Assembly: GCA_038496445.1 (NCBI GenBank)
Contig: JALMLS010000322.1
Coordinates: forward strand, 248,001 to 312,000
DNA length: 64,000 nucleotides
From: Trichosphaerium sp. ATCC 40318
Lineage: Eukaryota; Discosea; Flabellinia; Trichosidae
Reading direction: 5' to 3'
The stretch's first letter is position 1. Each line of letters opens with the position of its first letter. Below, in pieces: positions 35,280 through 47,158 of this stretch. Both the position numbers and the translations under genes were made by a program. Below the pieces are notes generated by a model. It did no database searches, had not been told where the DNA came from, and saw only the letters and a program-made list of their open reading frames with translations.

Positions 35280-36024
35280 TTATTTTCCTTTGCCCTTTTT
35301 GCCTTTTGTAGCCTTCTTGCCCTTATCAGACTTACCACCCTTGGTAGCAGCAGGTTTCTCAACAGGCTCAGCAGTACGTGTCCAAATCAAAATCTTCTTG
35401 TATCGGTCGCCAACGAGTTTTACTTTACCTTCTTTCTCCAATTGCTTAAGAGCACGTGTAGCAACTGTAGCTCTGACTTTGTATTTTTCAGAAATAATGG
35501 ACTACAAGAAAAAAAAATGAGTTAAATCTGCCTTGAATACGATTAAGAATAGCGTATAAACGCCAGAAACGAGCGAATTACGCGTGAAGAAAAATATTGG
35601 AACTTGAAAAAATGTTTCGTTGTTTTTACATACCAAAGTGATAAACTTCATCTTTGGTACTTCTGTGCAGAATCGTGTGTAGACGTCTTCTGGAAAGAGG
35701 ACATTATTATCGAGCTTGTCTGAAACTTTTCCTTTGCTCCACTGCGTTTAATTAGTTACAAATACACTAATAATTCGCGAAATAGCCTCAATTGTGACGT
35801 AGGCGCTGTATCGCAATCTTTGAGCGCAATTCGACATACCTTTTTCTTAGCGGCTTTTGCTCCAGATTTTGCGGCTTGGCCAGCTTTACTCTTTGATACC
35901 TTAGCTTTCTTGGACTGTTGCGTGTTAGATCAAGTGAACAAACGATAAAAGAGATGAAAAAGCCTAGAATTAACGAAACTGTGTATTGCGTTGGCTATAG
36001 AGAAAGTCGTGCTATACGTACCAT
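35280..36024 (-). CDS. RPS25: Ribosomal protein eS25 (40S)
   Basis: Small-subunit ribosomal protein at the head/E-site. The order is a lysine/alanine-rich N-terminus (SKKAKVSKSKAGQAAKSGAK), WSKGKVSDKLDN, VLFPEDVYTRFCTEVPKMKF, ITLSIISEKYKVRATVATRA, LKQLEKEGKVKLVGDRYKK and a GK-rich tail. Length, about 135 residues, is close to the family's. The first exon is only the ATG, followed directly by a GTACGT donor and an intron of about 115 nt; such starts are common in ribosomal protein genes. Three more introns follow. Assignment is firm. Confidence 0.95.
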
Positions 36025-36160
36025 TGTTAGTACTGAGGATAGTTGCCTAAAAACAAATGATTATGCTTGACTTTACTTTCTGGCATATTTTTTCGAGCAA
36101 CAATTTTAAAAACCCAACAAGCGTAGTTGATTCGTAATATAGTTGTGTACTTCCGTCGCT

Positions 36161-39100
36161 ATGGAAGACAAACGTCTTTTTGAACTAAACCGTTTTATCT
36201 TTAATAAGTGTGTCTCTTCGTTTTATGCCGCCAAAGCGGATTATTTATGCTGTGGACGCTGTAAGTTGGCCGTAAGCGAGTACTATGAGTCTACGCTAGT
36301 CATAATATTATTGTCAATTGCAAAACAAACCGTAACGACCGATCACATGTCTCTGGATGCCAGAGAGAAAAGTACGTTTTGGTCTAAAGTAGATGAAGCT
36401 TTCTATTTACAACTAAGCGTAACTTCTTGTCGTTTTGGCGTTTAGACCGTTCACGCTCGCTTTCTAGCTTATTAACGCCAAATCTAGCGTTCGTTGATGA
36501 ACACTTTGGTCGGTACACCAACGAGGAGGTGCAGCACGTAGTCAAACTCAATGTCCAAGTGGCAAAAGGAAAGCGGAAAGTTGCGTCTAAACCTCGCATA
36601 CTAGTATTAGGCCGCTTCAGAATGTTTGTTTTTGGTATAGGAAAGAAGATAAAGCAAACACCGGTACGTATAATTTTAAAATAGCACTCTATCGAACGAA
36701 ATTTGTTCTCAACGCTGCCAAGGTAACGGACATCCACATACTAGATATAAGCGAGTGTATACTAGAAGGTGATAGGGCACGTAATTTTTGTTGCTCTACT
36801 CTATTCCAACGCGACGATACTAACGTCCTTTTCAGTTGACAGTACTTTGGAACCTTAGAGGACCTAAACAAAGACAACAAAACCTCACTTTTGTTTCTGA
36901 CACTTGCGGATCGTTGCTCGCAACCTTTCGTAGTGTGTTTCAGAAAATAGCTCACGATTTCCCTGAGTTTGCCGTTAAAGGAGGAGAAAGGCAGTAAAAG
37001 AGCGCATTGTATTGTACTAATACCAATCTAGTTACCCAGCGACTCCTTATTCGCCGGCATCGCGTACAGAGCCGTATTTGAGTGCGCTTGATTATTCGTT
37101 AGTTAAATTCTGATCGAACTCTTCTAGATACTTATGAAGCATTTTGTGCATACTTTAACGTTGCTCCTAACAAACTATTTATTTACTACATTCAAAACTT
37201 GGAAGCCAAAGGCGAAACAGACTTAGGTAATGCTTTAATTTGCTTCTTGACACCTTTCTTATACATGTCATTAACAAGGTTTTAATAGTTCTCAGTTTTG
37301 AGTGCCCAGGTGTTCAACCAGGAAATGATACAACGTATGAAACATTTTTAAAGATGTAAGAAGATGGTTTGTAGGTATTGACATTTGTTTTTAGAATGAA
37401 CCTTGCTCCTGTATTACTTGCATTGAAGTGGAACAATTATTTCTTTTCAGGTTCGTGTTTAAACTTGCTTATGTATCAACAGAATTGCTGTAGTCCTATG
37501 GTTAATGCATCAACGCTAACCTTATTAATTTAGTGCAAATGGCAGATATTAAGAGAAGAGAAACAGTTGGTTTGGTACGTTGAGTCTACAATAGTTTTAA
37601 TTTAGCGTTATTACACATTTCAGTGCCTTATTTTTGTTGTAGATTGCTGAAGTGATTAAAACAAATGAAACCCTCACAAAAGTAGTTTTATCAGGAGTTA
37701 ACGGCGACCCACGAGCGTTTGCTCTTATTGGCAAAGCTTTACAAGTACGTGATACATTTGCAGACCTTTGTCGCGTATTGTAAACAAATGCAAACTTCTT
37801 TAGACGGCCAATAACCCTAACATTCAAATGCTTGATTTGTCCAATAATAAAATCGAAAAAATAGCTGCTAACTCTATTGCGCGTGGTCTTGCATCATACC
37901 AAACGCCTATTACGCATATTATATTGAGTAATTGTGGATTAAAAGATAAAGGTCTTGCAGATATATTCATTGCTTTCCAACAGAACTTTCAGCTCTCTTT
38001 GGGTATTGAACACTTGGATGTATCATTCAACAAGGTACTTATTGGATAGAAACCAGTTTCTTCCTTGTTCTATCGTTAAAAATCCGTGTAGTTTGGAACA
38101 TTCGCTTCCGAGCAGTTTACAAAATGGGTAAATTCTGGAAGGTCTCACTTGCGTTTAAAATCTTTAATTCTTGCTGGTACAGGATTTAACCTACATTATA
38201 TCGCTGGATTAAAAGGAGCAGCTCACTTAGGTGTAAGTAATGAACAACTACGCCTTTTTTTTTTTTTTAGGTCTAATGTCTTATTAGCTCCTTGATATGT
38301 CTCATATTAATATTGACGCACAAGATACAGCGTATTTACATCACTTTTTGGACGCTAGTCCAAGTTGTAGACAAGTACGTTTTTCAATCTCCCTTCGTTT
38401 TTTTTGCTGTTGCTGTACGTCTTACGTTGTTTGTAGCTTTACTTTAGACATTGTAATCTTACAAAAGATACAGTGGATCAACTATTACCAACACTCTGGG
38501 ATAAACCAGAGGACAATGCCGCAGGTGCTGAAGACTATTTAATTACGCTTGATTTTAGTGGAAATACTGCTTTATCATACAAGTAAGTCAAGAGACTTAT
38601 TTATGAATGAAGCTAATGTATTTCTTTAAAGGGAATTTCCATCTGTGCTCTCTAGAGCACAAAATATCTTCCAATTAGACTTCACTGATATAAAATTTAA
38701 AGGTACAAAAAAGAACCATCGGGAATGTATTTATTGATGTGCTAATTCCTTTTGTTTTTTTTAGGGCCTGTGTTGGTTCAATTAGTAGAAACTGTTTCTC
38801 ATCTACCTTTCTTGAAGAGATTGTTTCTTAGAAATAATCTAGACAGAGGATCTGCAAGAAAGGATACGAGTATGTCCCAATCGACAAGCCAACAACTTTT
38901 TTTTCTTCAATCTTCAATCTTTTGACATGTTTTTATGTTGTTTGGCTTCATTGTATATTATCTTAACGTTTATTTCTTTGTAGTACCTCTATCTGGCGCT
39001 TTATGTACAATGGTTGATTTATCAAACTCATTAGAAGATTTATATATCTGCGGTGGTTATGGTCGTGATATTATTGCAATTTTCTTGAAGTACCTTAATG

Positions 39101-40759
39101 ATCACAACAAAAAAATTTCTTTCCTTGATATTTCAGGAAATAATATTGGTGATCATGGAGCTCATATTCTAGCGGATCTTATTAGATCCGGAAATCAAAT
39201 TCTTAAGAAAATTAAAATAAATGATAACGGTATTGGGTTATCTGGATGGCAAGCTCTTTTACAAACAGTACCAAGAACAAGTGTTTGTCAGATTGCTTTC
39301 CCAACAAGTGATATATTAAAGGCATTAAATGCTCTTGGTGAGAAACAAAAGAGAACATTAATGGAGGTATGTATTACTACTCTTTAAAAGATAATAGAAA
39401 TTTTTGTCTTGACCACGTTCCCATGTGCGTAACGCATTATGGACGACTTTTTTTGTACCAACGAAAATTGTAGTCAAGTCACGCAACTTCTTGAATAAGT
39501 ATTGCCTATTCATACTTAAATTTCTCTTAATTGACAGAAAATATATCCAAAAGAAAAAAATTATTTTCTTTGAATTTATTGTTTAGCGATTGATGTTTCT
39601 GTCAATTTATGTCATAATTAACTAAGAACTAACATGCCTTTTATTTAGATACTCTTCAAGTTACATATTGAGACACAAAAGAATGATAATGGTGATAAGA
39701 GCGGTCTTATATTCAAAGACTACATAATGGAAGAGCGTTACTTACAATTACCTGAAACAATTTCTACAGCAGCAGTAGCTGTTGATGTACCACGTAATCT
39801 AAGAGCTGTATCTTCCCTAGTGCCACCTATTTCAAACCCAGTCATTGAAGAAGGAGATAACCCTTACGATGAGTACTCGGACTATGAAGACTCGAACTAT
39901 GGCGTACGCCTTTAAATGATTTTACATAAACATAAAAAACCAAAAAAACAACAGTTCAACAAAACGTACCGTCTCATTCTGTTTCCTACTTTTGATAGTC
40001 AAAACTAAGGCCTCGTTTTGACTAACTCTAACTAGCCACCACCACCGGATATGCCACCACCTATGATGCCTGGTAGTACATCACCTATGTCAGCATCACC
40101 ACCTCCACCTCCACCAGGTCATAAACCTCCACCTCCAGCATCTAGCCCGCCACCACCAAACCATGGACCTCCACCACCTAAGTCTGTACCGCCACCACCA
40201 ATGTCACCCTTGAGAAATACAGCTCATCACCCTATTCGTACTAACAATCCTCTACCTCCACCTCAACGTGCGAACACATCATTTCCCGTTCCTCCACGAG
40301 GAAACCCACCAGTCCCTGGTAATAGACCAAACCAGTTTCGTACTATCCAAAACCGTCCAAAAGGAGGCGCGAAGAACAGATTTAATACCACACGACCACC
40401 TTCTTGTAAGCAATTTTGAATTTATGGAATCTTGCTTTTTTTTTTGTCCATCGCTCATGATTCGTGTAGCATACAACAAAAAGATGGTACCTCCGCCTAG
40501 AGGTAATCCTCCACCTCCAGGAATGAGACCACCTTCACTTAGAGGAGTGGGACCTAGACCACCTACAAGGCCTCCAGGTTCTCCTGGTGGTCGCATGACA
40601 AAGAGTGCACGTGGTCCCCAAAAAAAGGGTAAGAAAAAGCTTGGTGGCGGCATGGGTGGTGGCGCTGGCAGAGGCGGCTTGTTAAGCTCCATTCAAGGTT
40701 TTAATTCAGGAAAGCTTCAGAAAGCTCAAACGAATGACCGCTCTGCACCAAAAGTTTAA
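36161..40759 (+). CDS. CARMIL-type leucine-rich-repeat actin regulator with C-terminal WH2 motif
   Basis: CARMIL proteins bind capping protein, Arp2/3 and myosin-I and act at actin-rich edges. A PH-like N-terminal domain (KPRILVLGRFRMFVFGIGKK; TDIHILDISEC) leads into LRRs (QMLDLSNNKIEKIAANSIAR; ILSNCGLKDKGLAD; HLDVSFNKV; LDFSGNTALSY; LDISGNNIGDHGAHILADLI). A long proline-rich stretch follows (PPPPDMPPPMMPG onward), a basic Gly/Lys region, and finally GGLLSSIQGFNSGKLQKAQT with NDRSAPKV, a WIP/verprolin-type WH2. About 15 introns; one has a GCACGT donor at 36777. Start codon is uncertain: ATG at 36161 is in frame with ATG at 36347, which may be the real one. Confidence 0.88.
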
Positions 40760-40916
40760 AAAAACCCTCCCACACTTATCTAGCTCAACCAAAATCCTGT
40801 ATAATAAACACACTATTTACACAACTGATAGAAATACCTCAAGAGCACTTTAGCTGTTTTGACAGGTGGCTTAAACCCATTTAAGTCACATTGACATTTC
40901 GTTGGTTTAAGAGACA

Positions 40917-42549
40917 ATGTTTCGTATCTTATTGGTATTGCTGTGCGTAGTTGCGTCTGTAACCGCTCAAATACGGCTGAAATCTCACTCACAGAACGAG
41001 ACTCAAGTATTAGCTTACGGAGGTACTACATATGCATTAATTAGCGCGTTCAACGCCTATTGGACCATTATAGTTTTTTTTTTGTACCAACTACATTTTT
41101 TTTGGGTTCTTGCATAGCTTCATACGCTTGGTTCTATAAACATACCAAGGATACAAGAACTTTCCTGCATTTTGTGGAACGCAGTTCAACAGCCTTTTTT
41201 TAACTACGTTAGAAAAACGTAACAGTACGGCTATTAGCGTACAATTTACACGATCAGCTGCATACTTTGCGTTTCAAACATCAACTGCTGAAGGAAGTGC
41301 AAAAGAGTTCTCCAGCACATTTAAGAGTCAAAGCATAACTCCAGGGTTTGATATTGCTATAGCCAATGACGGCTTAGACGTTCGATCTGTATCAACATGC
41401 AGCGTTGAAACACAACCTGAAAAGCAGTTATATCTATCGTATACATCTGATAAAGGCGTTAATGTCACAGACCTCAAGATCAAATATGACATTGTTACTC
41501 ATTTGGGTATGTTGCAATGAGTTTTTTTCTAAATTTAAAAACAACTATGGATAGTTGTGTGAAGGATTGATGCCATGAATTTTGTGACAAATGACCGGTA
41601 ATCTATAGGATATCTACCTGAGATTTTGGACATTTGCCACGAAATTTATGACGGTGCACATCACCATCAGAGCCAAAAATATGGCTCAATTTTTTTTTCT
41701 TCTTTTTTTTTTTGTCAGTCTCGCTATATTCTTTGCGGTTTTATCTCAAGTTTGTATTTCTGGGGTTTTTACTCTGTGGACTTATGTTTTATTAAAAGAG
41801 GAATCTTCTATTGAATTAGATCAGGAGTATTGGATATCACCTGTTACTTGGGCTTCAGGATTCCCTTTTTATAGTAAACCTAACTATATTCCATCTTTTT
41901 CGCTTCAAAAGTTTTATTCTGTCCACGTACCTGGAAATTCTAGTTATGATGGTGTACACTTACAATTGGATATAACAAACAAAGCCAATGAAGTTCATGT
42001 ATGGTCAGAGTACGTACTTTTTTTGCAAGATGTCATTTTGTTAAAAAACAACTGCTAGGTATTTCATTTCAATGGCAGCTGGCTCTTATGATTTTAAATG
42101 CGCTCTGCGTGGTAATAGTGTTAAACTAGATCACGATAAACCAGATAAAATACTGACAAAGATAATTAAGAATATACCAGTACCAGTAAATGGTACAACA
42201 ATTGATATATCTTTACTACTTTCAAAACATGAATCTTGGTATTCATCAAAGTTTGAAAGTGCTTTCTCATTTAAAGTCACAACTACACCAGCTGATATTG
42301 TACGTGATACCTTTGGTTTGTTGCCTTTCTTTTTGATCTGTTTCCAACAGATTTTCTGTTTGACACATGTCCATGACTCATTGAGAAACTTACTTTTTTC
42401 AATAGGTACCTGAAACTCCTGCAACAGGGTTTCAACTGGAATTATGGCAAATAATCGTTATAAGTATTATTGGATTTATTATTTTATTACTTATTGCTGG
42501 TACTATATGGTGGAATTGTCGTGGAGGTCAGTATGAGACTATTGAGTAA
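40917..42549 (+). CDS. Type I single-pass membrane glycoprotein, unknown
   Basis: The N-terminus is a clear signal peptide (MFRILLVLLCVVASVTAQ). The luminal or extracellular part has several N-glycosylation sequons (NETQ, NSTA, NVTD, NSSY, NGTT) and strand-like sequence (SVQFTRSAAYFAFQT; YWISPVTWASGFPFYSKPNY). One membrane span near the end reads WQIIVISIIGFIILLLIAG, followed by a short tail. About six exons; one join may use a GC donor at 41181, and the exon around 41640-41760 has alternative readings. The last exon may stop at 42549 or splice once more. No family recognised; a receptor or ER protein is possible. Confidence 0.6.
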
Positions 42550-42818
42550 CATAATAAACAGCAAAAAAAGAGTAACTTCAAAGAGTTTAATAAAATCGTT
42601 GGTACTTTTGATGTTTTATAGTATGCACACAAACATAGAAAGTACTGTCCATTGTATGATGTATTTAAGTTGTACACGAACTAAAGGCATTCCGAAAGTA
42701 GGTGCCCAGCAAAGTCAACAAGGTTCCGTTTTTGACACATTGTCATCTTCTTTTTGACATTTGCACGTTACTTGCTAAAATACCTTTGGACGTAGTGTAT
42801 CAACATCACAATAGTATA

Positions 42819-43187
42819 ATGAGTGCGCATAAACGGCAAAACGCGCTTTTTAGCGGTAAATGCTTTGTACTCGCCAAAGACTGCAAAGATGTCGCCAGCT
42901 TAATAAATAACAACGGTGGACGCGTCGTGAGGAATCTGGGAAGCAAAGTGAATTATATTGTAACGAACTGTGCTCTGCCGCAATCAAGGTGTGCCAGAGC
43001 GCGACAATACGGCGTCAAAGTTGTATCTGCTACGTTTATCGTCGATACAATCAAAAAGTCTCAAAATACCATCAATGTGGAAGAAGACGGCATAGAAGAA
43101 GCATTACTAGCTCTTGGAAAGAATCCTAGCAAGTACATTCTAAAACCTTCAAAAGGCGCGAAAAAATCACCTCTCATCCGTCAATAA
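42819..43187 (+). CDS. Small single-BRCT-domain protein
   Basis: Intronless frame of 122 codons. After a short basic start it has FSGKCFVLAKDCKDVASLIN, NNGGRVVRNLGSKVNYIVTN and YGVKVVSATFIVDTIKKSQ, which match the BRCT pattern: beta1-alpha1, GG turn, the V/T strand and the tryptophan-position helix (F here). A lysine-rich tail follows (KPSKGAKKSP). BRCT domains bind phosphopeptides in DNA-damage and replication complexes. A lone BRCT gives no specific role. The absence of introns is unusual in this neighbourhood. Confidence 0.75.
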   Translation: MSAHKRQNALFSGKCFVLAKDCKDVASLINNNGGRVVRNLGSKVNYIVTNCALPQSRCARARQYGVKVVSATFIVDTIKKSQNTINVEEDGIEEALLALGKNPSKYILKPSKGAKKSPLIRQ

Positions 43188-43219
43188 TAACACTTTCATC
43201 AGATAAGCAGTTTTCTGCT

Positions 43220-44557
43220 ATGTTTCCGCCTATTTGCGATTGGGCCTTTGAAGAGGACCATGAAGAACAGAATTATGACCAATTTGATACAATGGAACGT
43301 TGGCACTTGTACGCACAAACAATTATTGACCTGTAACTTCAAATGCGATTGTCATCACTTGACGTCAAAGTGAAAATGATTTTTTTGACATTTTGTCATG
43401 AAATGTGACATTTTTTTTGTAGGACCAAAGAACGACAAACTATTTATATAGCACCATTGGGTAATGTATGCAAAAGTTCTACTATAAAATTAGCTGATAT
43501 GATCGATTTCTTATCTGCTTATTTCACCCTACAAGTACGTTCTCTTAGGCCCTTCCTAAGTTAGTCACGTGTCAATTATTTTTTTGTCGCTGATAACTTT
43601 GTTTTTTTTCTAGGTTAAAGTGTTACCTGTAATGCCTATTGTCGAATATTCATCAGACAGCTCTGTCAATATTAAATCTCCAAAATATCTATTCCCTGTA
43701 AGGAATAGGCTTAACGAGTATAAACATAAACGTGTTCATGCTATTGATGTCATTACAGTTCTTGAGGAATTTCTACCTTCTGATGGGTTGTTTGCTAAGA
43801 AAAACCAGTTGGATACTAACTAGTTATTGATAGTTATTGCATCATTGGGTTGATAGATTATGATCTTTATGAGGCAGAAGATGATGAAGAATATGATAAT
43901 ACAATGTTTGGTAGAGGAACAGGTGATCGTTCTGGAGTCATAAGCACATACAGGTACTCAAAAACAAAAACCGAAATCTCACAAAACCTTGACGATGTTT
44001 TTTGCTTTCAGTGTTGTTTAGCGAACCTCAACTTTATAAAACCTTGTTTCAAGACCATTTATTCTCATTTACAAGGCATCTAAAGTTATCCGCTTACGAC
44101 ATCTTAGAACTTCGCCTAGAGGTAATCCTGGTGTCAAAGCAACAGCCTCAATGCGTAGCTTTTGGTTGAAGCAGCTATACAAGACAACAGCGCATGAAAC
44201 ATGTCACATTTTCGGACTCGATCACTGCATCTATTTTCAATGTTTAATGATAGCCAATTCTGACCCAGAGGACTTAGATAGAGATCCTATACACTTATGC
44301 CCAATTTGCTTGCGCAAGCTCGTTAGCGCTACTCGGTTGTACGTGTTTTTTGGTTTTTGAACAAAATGTTCGCTACTCGAATACGCAAGTTTTAATATTC
44401 AACGTATTTGATATTTAGGACGAATGTAAGGGATAAAGACGTTATTTTGGATCGTTGTCGGAATCTACAAAAGTTTTACAAAAGACAAAAGTGGCCTAGC
44501 TACGCTAAATGGTCCCAGAATTACAAAACTATGTGCTTGTCGCAGTTGAGCGAGTAG
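43220..44557 (+). CDS. Archaemetzincin family metalloprotease (AMZ)
   Basis: Predicted zinc aminopeptidase of the archaelysin family. The start MFPPICDWAFEEDHE is acidic; then TIYIAPLGN, IDFLSAYFTLQVKVLPVMPI, HAIDVITVLEEFLPSDGYCI, DYDLYEAEDDEEYDN, FGRGTGDRSGVISTY and SEPQLYKTLFQDH. The active site is TAHETCHIFGLDHC, followed by LMIANSDPEDLDRDP and LCPICLRKL, so both the HExxHxxGxxH motif and the CxxC knuckle are intact. About seven exons; the join before TSPRGNPGVK needs either a GC donor or a very short intron. A C-terminal basic helix (FYKRQKWPSYAKW) completes the fold. Substrates are unknown. Confidence 0.88.
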
Positions 44558-44898
44558 ATAATTTTCTTGCGCAAGTAAAGATACCCATTTGCCATTTCGA
44601 TAAAAATAAGAAAGAGCTGTTAGATAGCTTGTGCGTGTGTACTGTTGTGGTTTAACGATTCAAATGTCATTGATGACTATCTTTGGCAGGAGTCTTACTT
44701 TTCCTTTGTTGGTCCCCTGGTCTGTGACTCTACGCATAGGGTATACGTTGAAGTGTTTATTTACTAGCGGAAGTGTAACTTCCTTTTGTAGACCAATGCC
44801 TCTTTTGCTTCAGTTATCGAACAAACACACTCAAACCTCACCTAAAGCACAACACCTCAACCACCAGCACAAAAAAAATCACTCAACAAGCCTACACG
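44558..44898. other. Region with weak coding hints
   Basis: A frame starting at ATG 44508, overlapping the archaemetzincin end in another phase, reads MVPELQNYVLVAVERVDNFL and could join to DSNVIDDYLWQESYFSFVG, which ends near 44766. The join is not phase-proven and no family is recognised. The rest is leader of the next gene. Confidence 0.2.
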
Positions 44899-46024
44899 AT
44901 GATCAACGCACAAACGACATACTTACTTGTACTTGCACTTCTTTTTCTATGCGCACACGCAGATAACATGAAAAATACCTGTGGAAAGTTCTACCAAGCT
45001 AGTAGCCAAAGTAGAGACGGACAAGTACGCATTTTGATATTTATTTTACTTCAACATCTTTCAGCCGCTAACCTTGCACAGACTCACCCTCGATTCTATT
45101 GTACAAGAACTTGTACCGACTATCAGCTTGACGATTGCTCAAGAGGAACAAAATGCAAAACGGAATGTGAACCGAAGGTACCCACAGATCAAAAACTCTT
45201 TAAAAAAACCGTTATCTTGAGTAGCTTCACAACTCACTTTTTTCGCAGACAGATGATGAGTGTATGAATGACGCCCGGAGGACTGGTTTGAACCGAAAGG
45301 ACGCCATGAAACTTTGTGGAATACCTATGGTTCCAAAAGGCAGTATGAAACAAACAAAGGTAGGTCCCTGATTCCCTGATTCCTTTTTTCTCTTCTCGTC
45401 TAGCGTTTTCTTAATTTTTTATTTTAGTACCCTACATCCGTCTCAGAGTGTCCACTATATTGTAGAACCAACTTCCCTGAGTCGTTAACACACTGCGTAA
45501 GCGACTGTGTTGAGTTCTGCGCACCAACAAAGAAACAAACATCTTATCCAAAAAATCCTCAAGAACCAAGAATGTATCCAAAGGATCCTTACGGAGAGCC
45601 AATGAATCCAAAACAACCTCAAGAACCAAGAATGTATCCAAAGGATCCTCAAGAAAAGCCAAGAATGTTCCCAGCATCCCCTGAACTGTGCCCAGACTTC
45701 TGTAAAAGAAACTTTCCTACCCATATCAATCAATGCGTTAGTACCTGCGTACAATCCTGCACCCTTACAAAGGAACGAACATCTTATCCAAAAAATCCTG
45801 AAGGAACCTCAAGAATGTACCCAAAGTATCCTCACAGAGAGCCAATGAATCCAGAACAACCTAAAGAACCAAGGATGTACCCACAAGATCCAAAAAACCC
45901 AGAAAAGTACACACAGGCCAAAACCAAATGCGAATGCTTCTCTAATTGTGCAAGTCAATTCCCAGGACGTGCTGCATGTTATCAATGTTATGACTCTTGT
46001 AACGTACAGTTCAAGGGCCATTAA
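44899..46024 (+). CDS. Secreted cysteine- and proline-rich repeat protein
   Basis: An N-terminal signal peptide (MINAQTTYLLVLALLFLCAH) precedes cysteine-rich segments. Two modules are related: ECPLYCRTNFPESLTHCVSD and LCPDFCKRNFPTHINQCVST, each with CxxxCxxNFPxxxxxCxxxC. A final segment (KCECFSNCASQFPGRAACYQ) is a divergent third. Between them are proline-rich linkers with repeated (E/S)RMYPKDP and EPMNPxQP units that are also repeated in the DNA. Four exons; the first join (donor GTAGAG) is inferred. It is probably an extracellular, wall or cyst-coat protein; no family recognised. Confidence 0.6.
45543..45900 (+). repeat. Duplicated proline-rich linker DNA
   Basis: Near-identical stretches start at about 45540 and 45780 (ACATCTTATCCAAAAAATCC in both) and encode SYPKNPxE...RMYPK(D/Y)P..EPMNP(K/E)QP units. 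Shorter AAGAATGTATCCAAAGGATC copies lie inside the first block. This indicates recent tandem duplication within the exon. Confidence 0.7.
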
Positions 46025-46264
46025 AGAGTGGTACCTACTTCATCACAAACTCACGTGTCAAAAATAAATTCACGTTTCGTATGTTTAAACAATTTAATCA
46101 GTGCCAACATCTGTTACGTATTAGAAACTCAAATTTATTTTCATTTCCGCTTAAACGTCATCTAAAGGGTTGTGTACTTTGACTGATGCGCTACTTTAAC
46201 AGCTTCTCTCTGTTAATCATAATACACGTGGACATTTACTTCTGTTTTTAAATGTAAAGAGCAC
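46025..46264. other. Convergent intergenic region
   Basis: Short 3' to 3' gap between the secreted protein gene and the MORN gene. No gene seen. Confidence 0.35.
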
Positions 46265-47158
46265 TTAATCACTTTCTAAAGTCAGTTTGCCTTTCCTATC
46301 CCAGTACTTATAGTTCACTCTCGTACCATCAACATAATTAGATAACTCACGTAACTGACCATTATCATGCCAGCACTTACACTCCCCAACTAGCGTAGTA
46401 TCATCATAGTACATGTGTGAATACAATTGCCCATTACCATGCCAAACTTTGAACTCACCTTTTTTCTTACCATTAACATAAAAACACTCTTCATATAACT
46501 GTCCATTAGGATTCCAAACCTTGCTTACTCCTTCCTTTTTATCATTCTTGAAGTACATCTCTTTTACCAAAGTACCATCATAATACCACCTCTTCAATAA
46601 TCCTTCTCTTTTACCGTTGACATATTCACCTTGTTCTTTTAATTTTCCATCACCATGGTACACCTTATACTCTCCATGTAATACTCCATTAACAAAGTTG
46701 AAATGTTCACATAAACCACCAGTTTCATAATACTTTTTATACTCACCTTCTTTCTTACCATTGACAAAAGTACATTCTTTTTCTAATTGTGGATAGTACC
46801 TATACCAACTCTTATACTCTCCTTCACACTTACCATTAACTATAGTATATTGTAACATTAAGTGACCGGCAAACGCCCATTCTTTATACTCACCCTCCTT
46901 CCTTCCATCTACAAAACGTCCTTTTGCAGCCAATTTACCATTTTCGCTCCACTCCCTGTACTCTCCATGCTTTTTACCGTTTTTCCAGTATTCTTGAGTT
47001 ATAATCTGCGGTACCATTCTACCACCTTCGGGATTAATTTTGAAAATGTGTTGAACCCATTTGCCGTGTTTTAATAGGTTAGAATCGTATCTCGATACTA
47101 TAGCCGCAGATTTTGATAAGAGAGGCCACTTTACATATAAATCAATGTCTAGACCCAT
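46265..47158 (-). CDS. MORN_2/YwqK-type repeat protein, intronless
   Basis: 297 residues in one exon. After an N-terminal cap (MGLDIDLYVKWPLLSKSA) come about ten units of 22-24 residues built on xYWKNGKKHGEYREWSENGK: a strand pair NG(K/Q)...GE(Y/F)KxW repeated to the end. This is the MORN_2 pattern of bacterial YwqK-like and giant-virus MORN proteins. No signal peptide or membrane span. The gene has no introns although most neighbours are intron-rich, and codon use seems ordinary, so transfer is possible but old or well adapted. Role unknown; MORN arrays usually bind membranes or proteins. Confidence 0.8.
   Translation of the reverse strand: MGLDIDLYVKWPLLSKSAAIVSRYDSNLLKHGKWVQHIFKINPEGGRMVPQIITQEYWKNGKKHGEYREWSENGKLAAKGRFVDGRKEGEYKEWAFAGHLMLQYTIVNGKCEGEYKSWYRYYPQLEKECTFVNGKKEGEYKKYYETGGLCEHFNFVNGVLHGEYKVYHGDGKLKEQGEYVNGKREGLLKRWYYDGTLVKEMYFKNDKKEGVSKVWNPNGQLYEECFYVNGKKKGEFKVWHGNGQLYSHMYYDDTTLVGECKCWHDNGQLRELSNYVDGTRVNYKYWDRKGKLTLESD

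Noticed and set aside
40279-40692. Proline/glycine-rich minus-strand frame opposite CARMIL
   Set aside because: Complement of the CARMIL proline-rich exon; no splice context of its own.
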